NCBI GenBank assembly: GCA_037039685.1
Contig: JAWNGF010000016.1
Coordinates: 372,001 to 436,000 of the forward strand
From: Ceratobasidium sp. AG-K
Taxonomy: Eukaryota; Basidiomycota; Agaricomycetes; Cantharellales; Ceratobasidiaceae
DNA length: 64,000 nucleotides
Direction: 5' to 3'
Below the pieces are notes generated by a model, which made no database searches, had not been told where the DNA came from, and was given only the letters and a program-made list of their open reading frames with translations. A program made the translations under genes and the position numbers. Shown in pieces: positions 1 through 12,820 of the stretch; position 1 is the stretch's first letter, and each line of letters opens with the position of its first letter.

Positions 1-837
1 GATGTTTGGACCCAAAAGACAACAGTAATATCACCACTCCAGCGAGTGATTAGACCTCCGAGTGTATAACTGAGAGCAAGTCCAAAGTACGTCGACCCTT
101 CGAGTATAGAGAGAATCGGCGCTGGATTGTGCGAGACGTCGACAACGAACATAGTGCTGAGCAAGGAGAGTGGGCGAGCTCCGCCAATCGATCCGATGAC
201 CGTGGAGAGGAAAACAAGAAACAGAGAGTTGGTGTACAAAGCAATGATGAGGACCAGCGGCGCGAAGATGGCGACAATTGAGATGAATATCAAAAGAGGT
301 TTGCGGCCGTATTTAGCGGAAAGGTACCAATTGGGGACGAAGTGATCAGACCTAAAGAATAATCAGAGTTTGTCTAATGCAACAGCGTTGAAGGCTGGAA
401 GTGACTTACCTCCGCATAGGTCAATAATTACGGCCATCTGCGCAATTCGAGCAAATAGCCCCTGTACTCCTGGCGCATCGCACAATGCTTCTGGGATATT
501 ACCGCTGGGCGGTATCTTGGCTGGGTCATGGCGAATGTACCAGAGCTGGCAGGCAATGATTTTGAGAATTTGGATTGATGTCGTCACGGTGACCGCGCCG
601 GCTAAACAGTATTCTTTCAATATCGAACGGCTCTCAGAATAAAAGTATTTTACCCATAAACCCAAGGAATACGACGGAAGAGCGAGATGGGCTCGTTGGA
701 ACCGGGTGAACCGCGTCAGCCAAGAGTTGTTTATCCGGCTGCGACTGAACCGCATCATTCTGTCCTGTGAGGAGCGGGCTGGTCTCGGTCGGCTCATCAG
801 CAGCCGGGTGGGCCTGGGGGCGATCATCAACGATCAT
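1..837 (-). CDS. MFS transporter, N-terminal part (gene runs off the window)
   Basis: Seen: the minus strand encodes an acidic, proline-rich cytosolic N-terminus ending in an SPLLTG-type stretch. It is followed by a soluble loop containing ACQLWYIRHDP, GNIPEALCDAP and VQGLF, a loop type I associate with basidiomycete DHA1-like transporters, and then by several hydrophobic helices with the MFS loop motif SAKYGRKP. The chosen start is the ATG at 835-837. One intron is clear (352-409, GTAAGT...TTTAG). The 3' end lies beyond base 1, so only the first four or so helices are present. Oddities: joining the exons needs one extra base in the T pair at 340-341 (minus strand), and another frame change is needed near 640-655. 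I read these as assembly indels rather than decay. Substrate is unknown; drug/H+ antiport is only the family default. Confidence 0.75.
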
Positions 838-1138
838 GACCGGGAGTGTCAGGTTCGATGACAAGCAAGAAGGGAATGAGTGAAGGCGGTGCTACGACAC
901 GGTCGAATTTAAATAGCAATGGAGTGGGGCGAGGGGTGTGGGTCATGGCGAAGAATTGCCTGCGCCGCAGACCTGCAACAGACTGCGCTGATCCATGTGG
1001 ACTCATGGATGGGGAAGGTGGGCCGACCACGTGATACAATAATAACAAGAAACAGGGACAAGATCCGTTTTGGGAAGAATATGATGATGCACGAGGCTTC
1101 CAAGATAATGCACATTCAAGACGCAGTCGAGATAAACA

Positions 1139-2724
1139 TTATTCGTCTTCTTCGTCATCCAAAGCAACAGCACGCCTCCGACTCCTCGCCTTGCCACCTG
1201 TTTTCCGAATGCTGGCTTCTTCCTCTTCCGCGCTGTCCTCCATATCCACGTCCTCATCCTCGTCGGCATCCTCCTTGGCCTCCTTTTCCTTCTTTCTCCT
1301 CTTGGCTGCCTCGCGCTCAAGCTTCTCTTCCGCCTCGTCCAACGAGTCCATGCCCTCATCCTTTCTTCGCTTGCCTCCGCCGGTAGGAGAACCACCCTCA
1401 TCCGCGTCGTCCTCGTCCGAAACGACAAAATCGTCCGCGACATACTCTCCCCCGCGCTTCCCAGTAGGTTGAACCTTTCTGCGCCCATCAAGTCCGTCAT
1501 CCGAGTCCGAATTCGCCTCGCCTCCCGACTCGTCAGACCCAAATACATCATCCCCCCGCCTTCTCGACGCAACCGACATTCGACTCCGGCGTGCCCCACC
1601 CCCACCAAACCCGCCGCCTCCACCCGACGCACGCGGTTTTCGTGGTCGAGCGGTCCGGTTTGCCGTCTTTTGAGTTCGCGCTGTTCACGTTCAGGATCCA
1701 TCGTTGGCTCGGGTGCGAGTCGGAGTCGGGCGGTACGGGTGTGACGTTGGCCAACAGCGCGGACAAGTTGTCTATGTGTGGCAGAGAACATGCCCGTGGG
1801 TTGAAGAGTGAGAGTACCCGTGATAGGGACTTCGCATTGGAGGACACCGGCGTGTTTGTGTTGAGTGTAGAGGTAGCTCACGCCGCCGCTTCTTTTGATC
1901 TGGGACTGGGATTGGGATTGTGACTGGGATTGTGAAGCGGAAGGGGCAGACGCGGCAGGTTCGACGTTTGTGCTGATATCGAATATTTCGGTACCAAGCT
2001 GAAGTGACATGGAGCCATCTGACCAACGAACAACTCGAGCGTTGGATTGTTTTTTCTTTAAAACAATTAGTTTAAAAGCGCGTTGAATGTGTTCTGAGGC
2101 CCACCATCTCTCCATTCTCGCCTTGAACCCATCTCCACCTTATGGTATTTGTCACATCCAGCATGATAGCGCTCTCCTTTTTGTCCTCGCCCTCGTAATC
2201 ATCCTGGGGGCCTTCGTACGTTTCCTGGTGGAATGGTTTCGTATCGAGCTTGAGAAAGTTGGGCATGCGCATCATCCAGTACTACAGCAATGCATTAGCA
2301 CAGGCGAGATATTCAATGAATACTGGACGTACCTGATTGTCCGAACTGGTGGGCAATGGAAGTTTGGGGATATTAATCTCCGCCTCGCGCAGAACCTGAG
2401 GCTCCCCTGGCTCTCCTTCCTCTTCTTCGTACTCCATAGCCTTTCGGTGCTTCCTCTCCGACTCGGTCAACCCATCCGCATCAGACCCCCGAAGCGAGGG
2501 TGTCGCAGACGACAGACTACTGCACGTCAACAAAAACAACAAACCTCAGAATAGGCTCAGACTCACCGAGACGCAGCACCCCCATCCCCGTCAGTATCCG
2601 CAGCATGCGCCTCTTCCCTGGCAGGCTCGTCATCTTCGTCCCCAAACAGGTCCTCTACCGTCGCGCCTCGCGTTTCTTCCTCGGCGTCGTCGTTGGCCCC
2701 GAGGACGGGGTCAAAGCCTTCCAT
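1139..2724 (-). CDS. LEO1: RNA polymerase-associated protein Leo1 (Paf1 complex)
   Basis: Leo1 is a subunit of the nuclear Paf1 complex that travels with RNA polymerase II and supports elongation and co-transcriptional histone modification. Four exons: 2724-2567, 2519-2333, 2281-2105 and 2055-1139. The first two encode an acidic N-terminus. Exon 3 carries the Leo1 hallmarks RMPNFLKLDTKPF and NTIRWRW; exon 4 carries NARVVRWSDGSMSLQLG, TQHKHAGVLQCE and RQLVRAVGQRH. The end is a highly charged tail with VVSDEDDADEGG and KKEKEAKED, as in other Leo1 proteins. The start is the ATG in ACCATGG at 2724. With one base added in the A4 run (T4 at 1668-1671 on the plus strand) the four exons give exactly 480 codons; without it the RTARPRKPRASGGGGF segment and the acidic tail are out of frame. 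That is most simply an assembly error. Confidence 0.9.
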
Positions 2725-3719
2725 GGTGACGTCTTGCCCATTTTCGTCTCCTGATTGCGACTATTTCGAATCGATTTATGACTTGCCGTTTGGTGAAATG
2801 ACGAGAACAGTACATACCATGGTGGCGGCCAAGTTGTATGAACCCGGCTCACTGTCGAGAGTTGCCAATAAATAAGCGCCAGGCGCCTCACGTCCTGATG
2901 CACGATTTAAGCCCAAACCCGCCGCAAGACCGCACTCCACACTATATCATAGCAGCGTTGGCAAATCTCATCGCAAGATCTCAGCTCCTGGTTGTGATGC
3001 TCACCTACTTGTGTGGCACCACTCAGCACACACGCCTATGCATGAGATTCTGGGGGTTTTCGAAGTTATAGTACCAAATCGATATGAACAATTCACCATC
3101 ACTCCAGCTAGCAAGATCGATTGATACACATAGTCGCCCTAGGTTACCGTACGAAACTATGCCAATTCATATTTCTAACTTCCGGCGGAGTTCCAAGCAG
3201 TTGTCGCTGCCGGTAGCGGGTCACCTAAAACCCGTAAGGGAGCTTGAGTGCCAGTGGATTAATGCGCAAGAGGTCCGGGCACATCTTCGTAGTGATGCAC
3301 ACATTGCTCGCCGTGGGGTTTCGCGGACCAGAGAGTGCGTCCTGAATCTCTGGGTCGAGGATCCCGCGCCAGGAACTCGATCTGTCCATGATCTACCAAC
3401 CATCACGGTATGTAAGCCAAAGGAACCGGATTGTTGACCACTACCATCGCGGAAAGGCCAAAGGGTGAACATGTACTCAACACACCTTGTTGGTTCATCT
3501 ACCCAATGGCACACACCAATTTGTACCACGACCACCCGACGCCGCCTTGTAACTTGTTTAAATTAAACGTTTCCGCCCAACTGGCAGTACACTCCCACAA
3601 CAGTCGTCTCAAACACCCAATCCTGGGCAATACGAAGGCTTCCCGATGCATGAGCCTCTTCTGTCATTCGGCCGACACGCGCACAAGGACGATATGTGGC
3701 TCATTGGGATGTGGTGGTG
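2725..3719. other. Intergenic, no supported gene
   Basis: Upstream region of LEO1 followed by AT-mixed sequence. Open frames here are short, overlap on both strands and have no recognisable motif or splice structure. Nothing further supported. Confidence 0.6.
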
Positions 3720-4290
3720 GTAGTTGTGAGAATTCAAGGAATTGATCGGCGCCATCTATTGCGCCAAGATCAAAGTTCTCTCGGTCTTGAGCACCATAAG
3801 TCCGTCACAGCCGAGCGCCTCGGAACCACGCAATGTGGCTCACAACAATGCAACCTAGGTCGCCATCCGCCTTCTTCGCTGGCTACCCACGCGCTACCCA
3901 TTTCAAGCCCCGTCCTCTGTCATGCCGCGGACACGCTCCGAGAATCGCTACATCCAACCTCAACGGCCTAGTCGTGGACATAAATCCTCCTTCAGCCCTT
4001 CCAGTAAGTAGCCATTATCAAGAATTTCTAGCTGATTTGATCCTGACTATTGGTTAGTGGTGGCGTCGCGCGGTGCTATTCGACTCGGACACTCAAGCTC
4101 AAGTATTTTCCTTGCATTACCTGGTTTTATTATTGGCCGAGTTGCGAGTCAGAACCATGGTGCAAACACCACCGATTCTCACTCATTTATGGCTCCAGAC
4201 GAACTGGGGAACCTCACAAATTCGACTACCTCATCCTCGTGTTCCGCTGCCGAAGCATTCTGGGCGACATGCGTAACTTGGGTGCGTGGC
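3720..4290 (+). repeat. Dispersed repeat, copy A (decayed)
   Basis: This stretch aligns by eye, with many substitutions, to the minus strand of copy C (about 59620-59110). Shared anchors are AATTCAAGG(A/T)(A/G)TTGATCGGCG near the left end, AGTCCGTC(A/G)CAGCCGAG(C/G)G, a CCCACGCGCTAC run, and the later block that runs from GTAAGTAG into a tract resembling CTTGCCTTGCCTGG. One reading frame keeps a peptide similar to the one starting MTP(P/L)I in copies C and D, but it meets a stop in copy A. I treat it as a decayed copy of an unknown element or gene family, not as a working gene. Confidence 0.6.
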
Positions 4291-5023
4291 CTACGGACTT
4301 GTAATTGCAGCTATGATCGATTCCATCATTTATCATTCATAAAACCCGTTTCGTGCGGCTCGCTCTTCGCTTTACATTCGACCCGATCCGACTAGCGAAA
4401 TCCGACTCCAGTGGACAGCCCGTCGAAATCTCAGGCTATTCCTCACCGTTCTCGAAACTCCACTGATCCAACGCACCCTGCCCCCAACGGCCGCTGGGCA
4501 CCTTAAACCAAGATTCTCGCTTGTCTCGAGATCTCGGTCACACCGTTGCTCGCCCCGGAATCAGTTTCTATGGATATGCCTGGGTCAATCTTGCCAAGGC
4601 GAATCGTACGAGTGCCTATGATCATTGTTTGCACCGACCTCGTATGGCAGGGACTGGTAAATTAATTATCGTCAAAATTTCGTGGCGCTCGCGTGAGTCT
4701 GACAGTTTCGCCCATATTATCCGACTATTGCTGATATAATCTCAGAACTTAGACCGTAGATTCAGCTTTCAGACTCTCAACTTATTTCAAGCTCGTAGAG
4801 GCCTAGGAAGCAAATACTGCCAAAGAAAGGGAAACGGGAATAAGTGCGACTATATGCGTGATGCCAGATCTCTTCCCCGAGCTCTTGCCGGGTTTAAAAT
4901 TCTCAGAACTGGCCAGCGCTTTCGTGAATTGTTAGAACCATTGCATTGCGTGAAGCATATATACACCCTATTAGAAAACCAATATAAACACAAAAATAAC
5001 GTATAATATACAAGCGAATTCCC
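4291..5023. other. Intergenic, no supported gene
   Basis: Between repeat copy A and the stop of the chromodomain gene. AT-rich near 4970-5020. No conserved coding signal, RNA gene or clear repeat recognised. Confidence 0.55.
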
Positions 5024-8000
5024 TTAGTTAATTTGAGCACAGCTACATGTGCCCTCTACATTGTGCCCAGCGGAGTCGAGAACATGCCCAAGCAGCATCT
5101 AATAATCAGACCGTAAATAAGCATATACCCTGTATACACAAGAACTCGGACTTACTCCCATGGTATCAAACGCCTTTCCGCAGATCTTACCCGAGTCTTC
5201 ACGATACGAACACGCCCAGACTAAGTCCTCCCCAATAGGTCCATCCAGACTAGCGAGAACGGCAGATCGGTCGGACAATATGGTTTCGGTTTGCAGGTCA
5301 TCTTGGCTCAACCCGCGATCCCCTGGCTCGATCTGGGGTTGACTGAGCCGGGGGGCCGATTCCTGCTCTGTAAGTTCTAGTTCGCGCTTCCGGATGTCCC
5401 GTTCTCGTTCCCGCAGTCCCTCTTCTCGTCGTTCTGCCTCGGCGCATTCTTCCTCCAACTCCTTGATTCGGTTCTTCAGTTCGTACCATTCGGCCGCGCG
5501 ACGACACAGTTCGGGAGCCTTGGCGCGTTTGTACATTTCCCGCTCGGCTTCGAGTTGCCCTTGGAGTTTCTGGACCTCCTGCTGGTGTCGCTCAACGTTC
5601 GACTCGAACCCACGCTGCCACTGAAGTAGCCCGCTCTTTAATTGCGCCTCTAGCCGCTGCACCTTCTGGTCGAGCGTCTTGTTCTCGTCGGATAATCGCT
5701 TTGCCTCGGTCGATGCGATCGTGTATTGCCCGAGAGCAAACTCGCGCTGAGACTCGGCCGTCTCGAATTGACTCCGTGCAACCTCAACCTGTTTCCGGAG
5801 GTCCGCGATTGTTGCAGAGCGCTCTTCTATCTCGCGGGCGTGGGCGACACGATCGTTGTTCAGAGCGGTCGTTAGTCTGGTAGCCGAGTCGAAGAAAGTG
5901 GCCGTCTGGGCTTCGGATGCTCGATTTGCATCTTCCAGGCGAGCAACGTCCGCCAGTAGTTCCTCTATCCGCGATTGTTGTTCTAATGACACATATATAT
6001 AGTTAATTGTAAGATTAATTTTCATCTAACTACCTACCTCGAATCCTCTTGTCCCGCTCCTCAATCGCGCTCTGATCAAACCGCTCGGGGCCCATAGAAC
6101 CACTCCGGCTACCCTTGGAACTTTCTCCCCATTTGGATTGAGGGCTAGGGTCTTGGGTTGCTTTGGGCCGCTGGTATGGTGGAATAGAGACAATATTGCT
6201 CGACTCGGCACTTGCTCGCAAAAAAGTAGGTTTGTGCGGGCTGTCGAACTGTCCAATGTCGCTTCCGGGGGACATTTGGCGTCTGAACACATCCACAGAC
6301 ATATCAGGTACAGGCCCTAGTGGGCCAGGCTGATCAGGCGCGGAGCTAGATAGGAAAGCTGCTCGATCGGGACTTGGCCGTGGCGACGACTGGTTCAGAT
6401 TGGCAGCGTCTTGGCCCGACTCGGACGACGGACCCGCATGCCCATTGATCGCGGCGGTTAAACTTGAAGGTAGGATCCTTTCAGCGCTTGAATCGGCAGC
6501 GGTGAGCGGTTCTTTAACGCTAGGGTTTGTGGGCGTGAAAGTGCTGATTGTGTCCGCGGGAGCCGGTTTTTGGCCCGGGGGAGGCATTTCCCACGACGAG
6601 GCAGGCTCTTCAATCGAGGAATGAGTCCTTTCTTGAGGCTGAGAATCGGGTTGGGAGGCAGGAGGGGGCTGGGATTGAATGGGTTGGGAGCTCACGTCGA
6701 GGGGGAGGGTTGGAGGAACGAATGATTGGTCTTGGTCAATAGTGTCCATTTCCTTGGATTGTGATGGCGGTTGCGAAGAGTCTAGGATCCCGGGCAGGAG
6801 CGCCGACATGATGGTACGCGTAGTTTGTGGATGATCAGCGGGCTCTGCCGTAGGTTGAGTATCGGGTGCCAAAACGCGCCCCGCAGGTTGGGATGCATTT
6901 TCTATGGTCTCAGCATGGGCCTGGGTGCCAACCTGGGAGGCGTCGACTGTGCTATCGACAAGCTCAATGGTGCTCTCGCCTTCTATACGGCTCGACTCGT
7001 GTTCGGCGGATTCCTCGTCGCGGTGATCGTCCTCGATAGATTGCTGCGAAACGTTTGAAGACAGTAACTCGTCTACCTCCATGACGTGCGCCATAGATAC
7101 GTCTGCCTCATCGAAATTGAAAGTATCGTTATCGTTGGTGGGGGAAGCTGGCTCGTCGGGTTCCTCCACAGTGGCAGTACCCTCTTGAGCTAGGGTCGGC
7201 TGACCCTGGTATCGCGTAGGGGTTTCCTGTATAGGTGATATGGATCTTGACCGGTTGCCAACGTTGGCGCCACCCCCGAGTGACGGCGAGCTTGGTATAT
7301 CGACCTCATCGGCTACCTGTTGACCCTCCCCCTTCTCCTCTCCTGTGTCCCCCTCTTGCCCTTGCACCATCTGTTCCGACGGGTCAGGTTCCCCCTCGCT
7401 ATCCTCAACCTCACTCTCTTCGTTCCCTGCGCGGGCACTACCCTCATCAGAGTCCCTTGTACCCGCAGATTCGCTAGACTCCGACCCGGAATCAGATGCG
7501 CGAGACTGGGATTTTAGTTTGGTCTGAGCCTTGACTCGGGAGTTGGACTTGAGATCGCCATGATTGCCGGAAGTAGACGTACGAGTGGAAAGAGGGCGGG
7601 CTCCGGAGGGGGCTTTGATGATAGGCTTCCTCCCCGCTGCAATGACTTCGGAAGGGCGAAGTTTGACACGAGTCGGAGCGGGTTTCGGGAGCAAGGAGGG
7701 GGGCGGCGGGGATCTAGATTCTGGTCGACCGAGTGTGGGGGTCTCCTCCTGATTCGGCGGCGGTGGGAGTTCCCCAGAAATGGAAATAGAGCGCTCTCCA
7801 TCGAGGTCACCGCCGTTTGCCTCATCAGCTGTGGCTGGTAGCGTTGGCTCGTGGTTTGCCTGGCCTTCGTTGTAGTCGTCGACCCCGTCCACGTGAAACG
7901 ACACACTCTTTGTCGGGCTTGGTTTCGCATTCGAGCCAGCTATGGGCTTGACGAGGCTCGGTTTCCTTGTCAAAGAAGGAGTGGGCGCGTTAGCCGACGA

Positions 8001-9391
8001 GGGAGGGATGGGAAGATCAGCCGGAGCCCGAGCAGGTTCTGTTTGCGCCATTTCCGACGCTGCTTTGCTGGTTCTCCGACTGCCCGTGGCGATACTGGCT
8101 CTAGACGTACTGGCCCTGGAACCGTCACTCTTGCGTGACCCCGCCACATCTCTAAGTACAACTCTAGGCCAGAGGTTGTGAGCTTTCTCGTCCTCCGGCA
8201 TTCCTTGTCGAATCTTCCGCTCGATCTCCCTTCGGACTCTCGCGTCGCGCGGGGGAGGAGATCTAGTGCGTGCGGAGGAGGTTGGATATGGGCGTACGAA
8301 CGGAATAGAGACAGATCGGAAAGATGTAGGGTCCGGCCCAAGAGTGCGAGTCACATTTCTTGTCCTAGGTTTGAGAGCCGGCTCGGATTGGGATTTAAGA
8401 GGACTGCCCTTGGAGGGGGCCGTTCGTCCCTTCGGGGGTGGAATAGTTTCTTCCTCGCTCTCGGTATCGGTATCAGATGCGTCCTTTTCGCCGTATGGGT
8501 CAGGCGCGTCGTCGTCGTCGTCGTCAGAGGAAACATCCATGACGTTGGGGGATTTCTTGGATGCTGTGCGTCCAGACGGTTTAGCGACATTAGATTTGAC
8601 AGAGAATGGACCAGCGAGCTTAGGAAACGAAGGGCTCTTGACAATCGCTGCCTTTTTCCGTTTGTATGTGGTCGGGATGCCCCGCTGCTGTGGTTCGTTT
8701 TAATCTCTGCAGCATGCTGCCATAGTTCTGCTCACCTTTTTCTTGACGATCGAGCCGAGTCCACCGTCTTCGTTGTCGAACGGTGAGGCTGGGAGGGGAG
8801 AGACTGGGCCACCGAGCTTGAGTCGTTTAACAGGTGAAAGGGGCTCCGACGCAGCATCGGACTCGCGTCGGCGCTTTGGAGCACGTTGGGTTGACACACC
8901 CACATAGACACCCGATTGGGTAGGGACCTTGGAGTGCGTCTTGGTCGCAGCTGGTTTGGGAACCTCTACTTTAGAGGGGCCGGCCGTACTAGTAGTGCTA
9001 GTCTTCTTAGACACAGAGCGGGATTTCATCGTTGGGGCGCGTCCATCGATGGATCCGTTGACCGAAGCTGAAGGAATGTCAGGGCTCTAACTAAGATATA
9101 ATTGTAAGGCAGAACGGACTCACATGAACTCTTGATAGATGCAACACCCGATAGCCTTTTCTTTTTTGCCTTTTCCCGCTTCCAATCCGCGATGAGGTCA
9201 TCCGTGCAGTCGGATTTCGCGACCCAGTCTGGTGCCCACTTCTCCCCAGTGGTGGGGTCGATTCCTTCCCATTGCACTAAGAATTTGCGCCCCTTTTCAT
9301 CCAGAATCTTTTCGACATTGTACATGGTTTCGTCATCGTCGGACTGGGATATAAATTGTGTGTCGTAGGTACCAAGGATGGATTGGCTCAT
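5024..9391 (-). CDS. Chromodomain / coiled-coil protein with C2H2-like C-terminus
   Basis: Five exons (9391-9124, 9067-8736, 8687-6038, 5982-5156, 5098-5024) join in frame to 1384 codons. Residues ~24-73 are a chromodomain (YNVEKILDEKGRKFLVQWEG ... KWAPDWVAK); Y24, W41 and W52 are candidates for the methyl-lysine cage. Residues ~85-1080 are long, acidic, Ser/Pro-rich and probably disordered, with basic patches (KRRRE, PVKRLKL) that could be nuclear localisation signals. Residues ~1084-1290 form a strongly heptad-like coiled coil rich in E, R, L and Q. The last exon completes a CGKAFDTMGMLLGH...GH stretch that resembles a degenerate C2H2 finger. Inference: a nuclear chromatin reader that dimerises through its coiled coil; not simple HP1, because no chromoshadow domain is seen. 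The last intron (5099-5155) and hence the extreme C-terminus are the least certain parts. Confidence 0.8.
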
Positions 9392-10025
9392 CACGCGGTG
9401 TGTGGTTGAGAATTAGCGCCAGAACACCGTTTCACGTGATCGTAACACCAAAACAAAGAACACATCAATCTCGAAGCGCGCACACGATGACGCACTGAAA
9501 CCTCGGCTAGTCGTACTAGTGTGGGTGAAACCCAAGGAGTGTTGGTTCGTTTACTGCGTCTATTTCCTACTCACACGAATCCGCAACCAGTTGGTTTCAA
9601 AATGATATATATATATAATATGTTCGAGAAACTAATAGTAGCTAACACCGAGAATAGAATATGAATCGGGTTCATTGATTTAGTATTTGGTTCGCGATAG
9701 GCTCAATGATAAATCCATCCTGCACATTAATGTCTCTCAGCGCTCTCGGGCGGCGAGTGACTATCAATCGCCGGGACCAGTGTGTAACACTCAAAACGAT
9801 GATTATTCCAGTCGCTGCAAAGTTGGGAGGAGGGTCGGTTATAAAGTGCTTCGCGTGCTAGCAGATGACTACGTACGAATTTTGGCATTCCAAGCTACAA
9901 TATGACGTTTTCAGACAACCCTCGCATAATTTCATACCAGTGGTGCCATGTCGGTTGAGGTCTCCACAGCCTGTGTAGGCGCACCAATATGATTGAATAG
10001 TGAAACCCAGCACCTGACCGAGGCG
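9392..10025. other. Intergenic; promoter side of the chromodomain gene
   Basis: Contains CACGTGATCG-like sequence just upstream of the chromodomain gene and a short TA-dinucleotide run (about 9603-9616). No gene supported. Confidence 0.5.
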
Positions 10026-11860
10026 TCACCAAGCCTTCCGAATGCTGTTAAAATATGCTTGCATCCTGGGGCTTTGAAGTACGATACCCTCCCGAACAAA
10101 ATCGTAGACTTTTTTCCAGTCCTGATAGTATCGGAAGGGTCCGCTCTGGAACAACCTTATCACCCGAGGATTAAAATCCTCTATGAAGTCACAGTATACT
10201 TGTAACTTCCCCAGTATATCTTCTCCCAGAGCGACTGATGATTCTGTAAATACCGTTTGGTCAAATTCAGCCTCATATACACAAACTAAAGATACCCCAA
10301 TCACTCATAGCTTGTGACCCATTAATTGGCAATGCAACCAAAAGCAATGCTCGTCCGGTAAGATTGATCCAATCGTTGATTTTAAGGCACTCGAAGGGAG
10401 ATTTTCGAAAGCTGGAGCGACAAGGTCATCTTTTTTATTTCTAGCCGCATAAAAGGCGCTGCAAGATATCATGAATTCTTTCCTACCGTGACTGTAAAGC
10501 TAAGCTTACTGAAATGGCGGGGCCGCGTCAAATACATCAGATACCAACCCGAGCGCCCCAGCCCCATGTCTGCTATCCTCCAAACAATACTTGCCCTCGA
10601 TCTCTTCCCATATTCTTTCGAAGATGCGTATATAGAGTATTTCGGATCCAGCGTCAAGAAATAACAGGGAATGGGACTAGTAATGAGTGGCGAATTTGAT
10701 GAAAATGCCGACCGCCTTCCGATTGAACCAATTGTCCCCTGGTTTATTCAGTAGCCCCACCAAGGTCATTAGGAATGGGGGTATCTCTGAGACATCCTCA
10801 GATCCGGGGCGAAATGTGAACAAATCATATCGCAGACTCTCGACGTCTCGTTTGATACCTGGATAATTTGGTTGACATAAATCACGTTCACCGACTCGAT
10901 ATCATGGGTGGCCAGGACGCATCAGCACAAAAGGTCGCAACTCTTCCGGCACCAATCACTTTTGGTTTCCCTGCCAAGTAGCGTTGAGTTTCGGCGTCAA
11001 CGCAGGAGAAAAGTAGGCATACATAAGCTTTGGGGGATTATACGCCAAGAGCTTCCAGATCGATCCGAATATGGTCTCCCAGCCGTGGAGCTCGGTGACC
11101 TGCTTGCAAACCTGGAAAATGGTCTAGCGTGAGGCTCTAAATGTCGACATCAAGAATCCGGCTTTTTGTTGACTAAGACTGTACGTCCAGCCATACTTTG
11201 AGTGTTTTATGTAGATCATGGCTTTAAAAAATAGTGAATGCGAATGAAGTTCGGGATCAGGCTTAGCTCCGAACATATCCTCCGCAAGAAGTGGAACTCC
11301 CTCCACGGTATCTTCAAGGTTATCGTGGTAAACCAAAACATCGACTTGAATGCTCATCGCCAGCAGCTGGACGCATAGATATCCAAAATAATAATCAAGA
11401 AGCTATATATTCATTCAAGTTTAGCATATGAGCGGCGTTGGTTAGTGCACTTTATAACTTGCCTTATTAGCCTTGGTGTGCATCTCCAAATGTCGGAAAA
11501 GAGGGCCAATCATACGAGTCTTCCGATTACCAGCGCTCGAACGTTGAGCTAATTGTAAGAGTTTATCGGGATAACGCAAGAGCATTAGTACATCCTCCAA
11601 GATCGAGCAGTTCAATTGACTTTTTGTTGGTGGAATATCTCATAAGAGGCCAGGGCTTGTTTACGACTCGGTGCTTGACGAGGGGTATAGGATTCAATCA
11701 AGGAAAGGTACTCGTCCAGACATAGCCCCCATTGAAGTTTAGGTGCAGTAAGATCCATCCAAACCAACAAGTAGAAGAGTATGAGAATGTCAAAGAAGAC
11801 CGAGCTAGAAGCGGTCGTGGTTGGACGTAAATTGGATGATCGCAGAGCAGTAAGTTTAGT
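10026..11860 (-). CDS. Unrecognised multi-exon protein, possibly decaying
   Basis: I do not recognise this family. The minus strand carries a chain of protein-like segments separated by plausible introns: LYLLVWMDLTAPKLQWG and EYLSLIESYTPRQ (about 11840-11630), EDVLMLLRYPDKLLQLAQR and MIGPLFRHLEMHTKANK (about 11620-11480), a segment with QVDVLVYHDNLEDTVEG (about 11400-11130), one with TELHGWETIFGSIWKLL (11110-10900), KRDVESLRYDLFTFRPG (10870-10700), and a last exon with LGKLQVYCDFIEDFNPRV, ending at 10026. One junction looks like a GC-AG intron (AAG|GCAAGT near 11465). Two in-frame stops or shifts (near 11625 and 11130) cannot be spliced out cleanly. They may be decay or the assembly indels seen elsewhere in the window. 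The 5' end is not located. No function assigned. Confidence 0.5.
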
Positions 11861-12820
11861 TACAGCGCCTAATCATGACGGGTCGAATGCTCCTAACCCA
11901 GTTCGGAACTCAGGTCCTGAATGCGCCACATGAACGATAAAAAAAATTAAAAAATTAAATTAAAAAAAAAATTAAATTGAAAAACCTGGACAACTATTAC
12001 AACCAGGCTGCATTGATTCGAGGGACGAAACATGGGGTATATTCTATGCGCACCGCCGAGTTAGATTCAGGATATCCATGTTAGAAATAATCCAATATCT
12101 AAGTGAGACCACTCTTCAGCCAAGGTCATATTCGGCACTCCATGAAATGGCACCAATTCCAATTACTGTAAGCAAGAGAAAAGTTAGTTGGCTTGTAGTA
12201 TCTAATGATCTAGGATTTCAATCAATGGTACAACCTTTGATACATTTCGTTTCACCACCAAGCTATCAGAGTCCACCAGAAACCCTCATGAAACCCGATT
12301 ATCTTTTGGAGCCATTCGAATTCGGACATTTGGTATGGACACCATACTCGTTCCGCGCTCTGAATCCAAGTGTTTCTCCGAGCACAGATGGGCCAGGGGA
12401 GCAGATTTCAGCAGCCTTTTCTAGGTACTGTGGAAGAAACAGTATGTCTTCGAGTACGGAACAAGTGATATTGGACTAGTGATCTACGTCACAGTATGTT
12501 CGATAAGACTCGTCGATTCGCTCACGACTAGGCTTCCTAGGAGGGAAACAGAGATAAACCGACTCCAGGAAGACATCGAGACTGGCACCTCAACGATCCG
12601 GGGGAGCACTATCAGAAACACCATCCTCTGTATTGTGAGGCAAGACGTCGCCCAATGGTAACACAGCTGTAAGAGATAAACGCAGCAGGCAAGGTCGGCA
12701 CGTCAGTAGGAGCCGAGTTACTGTGTCGTGTGACGCGTTGTGGGATGACCTTAGGCGCCCAAACGAATTTACAATTATCGCATATGGCACAAGCGCTTGG
12801 CCATTTCCCAGACCGCCACC
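11861..12820. other. Intergenic with A/T-only tract
   Basis: An almost pure A/T tract lies at about 11939-11983. A 133-residue open frame at 12078-12479 (plus) has no motif, splice context or similarity that I recognise and is not called. The sequence ahead of 12821 serves the next gene. Confidence 0.5.

Noticed and set aside
1191..1472. Ser-rich plus-strand frame opposite LEO1
   Set aside because: It is the antisense of the acidic LEO1 tail; GAG/GAC codons read as CTC/GTC and TCC/TCG on the other strand.
12078..12479. 133-codon plus-strand frame
   Set aside because: No recognisable motif, no flanking splice sites and no similarity to neighbours; length is within chance for this DNA.
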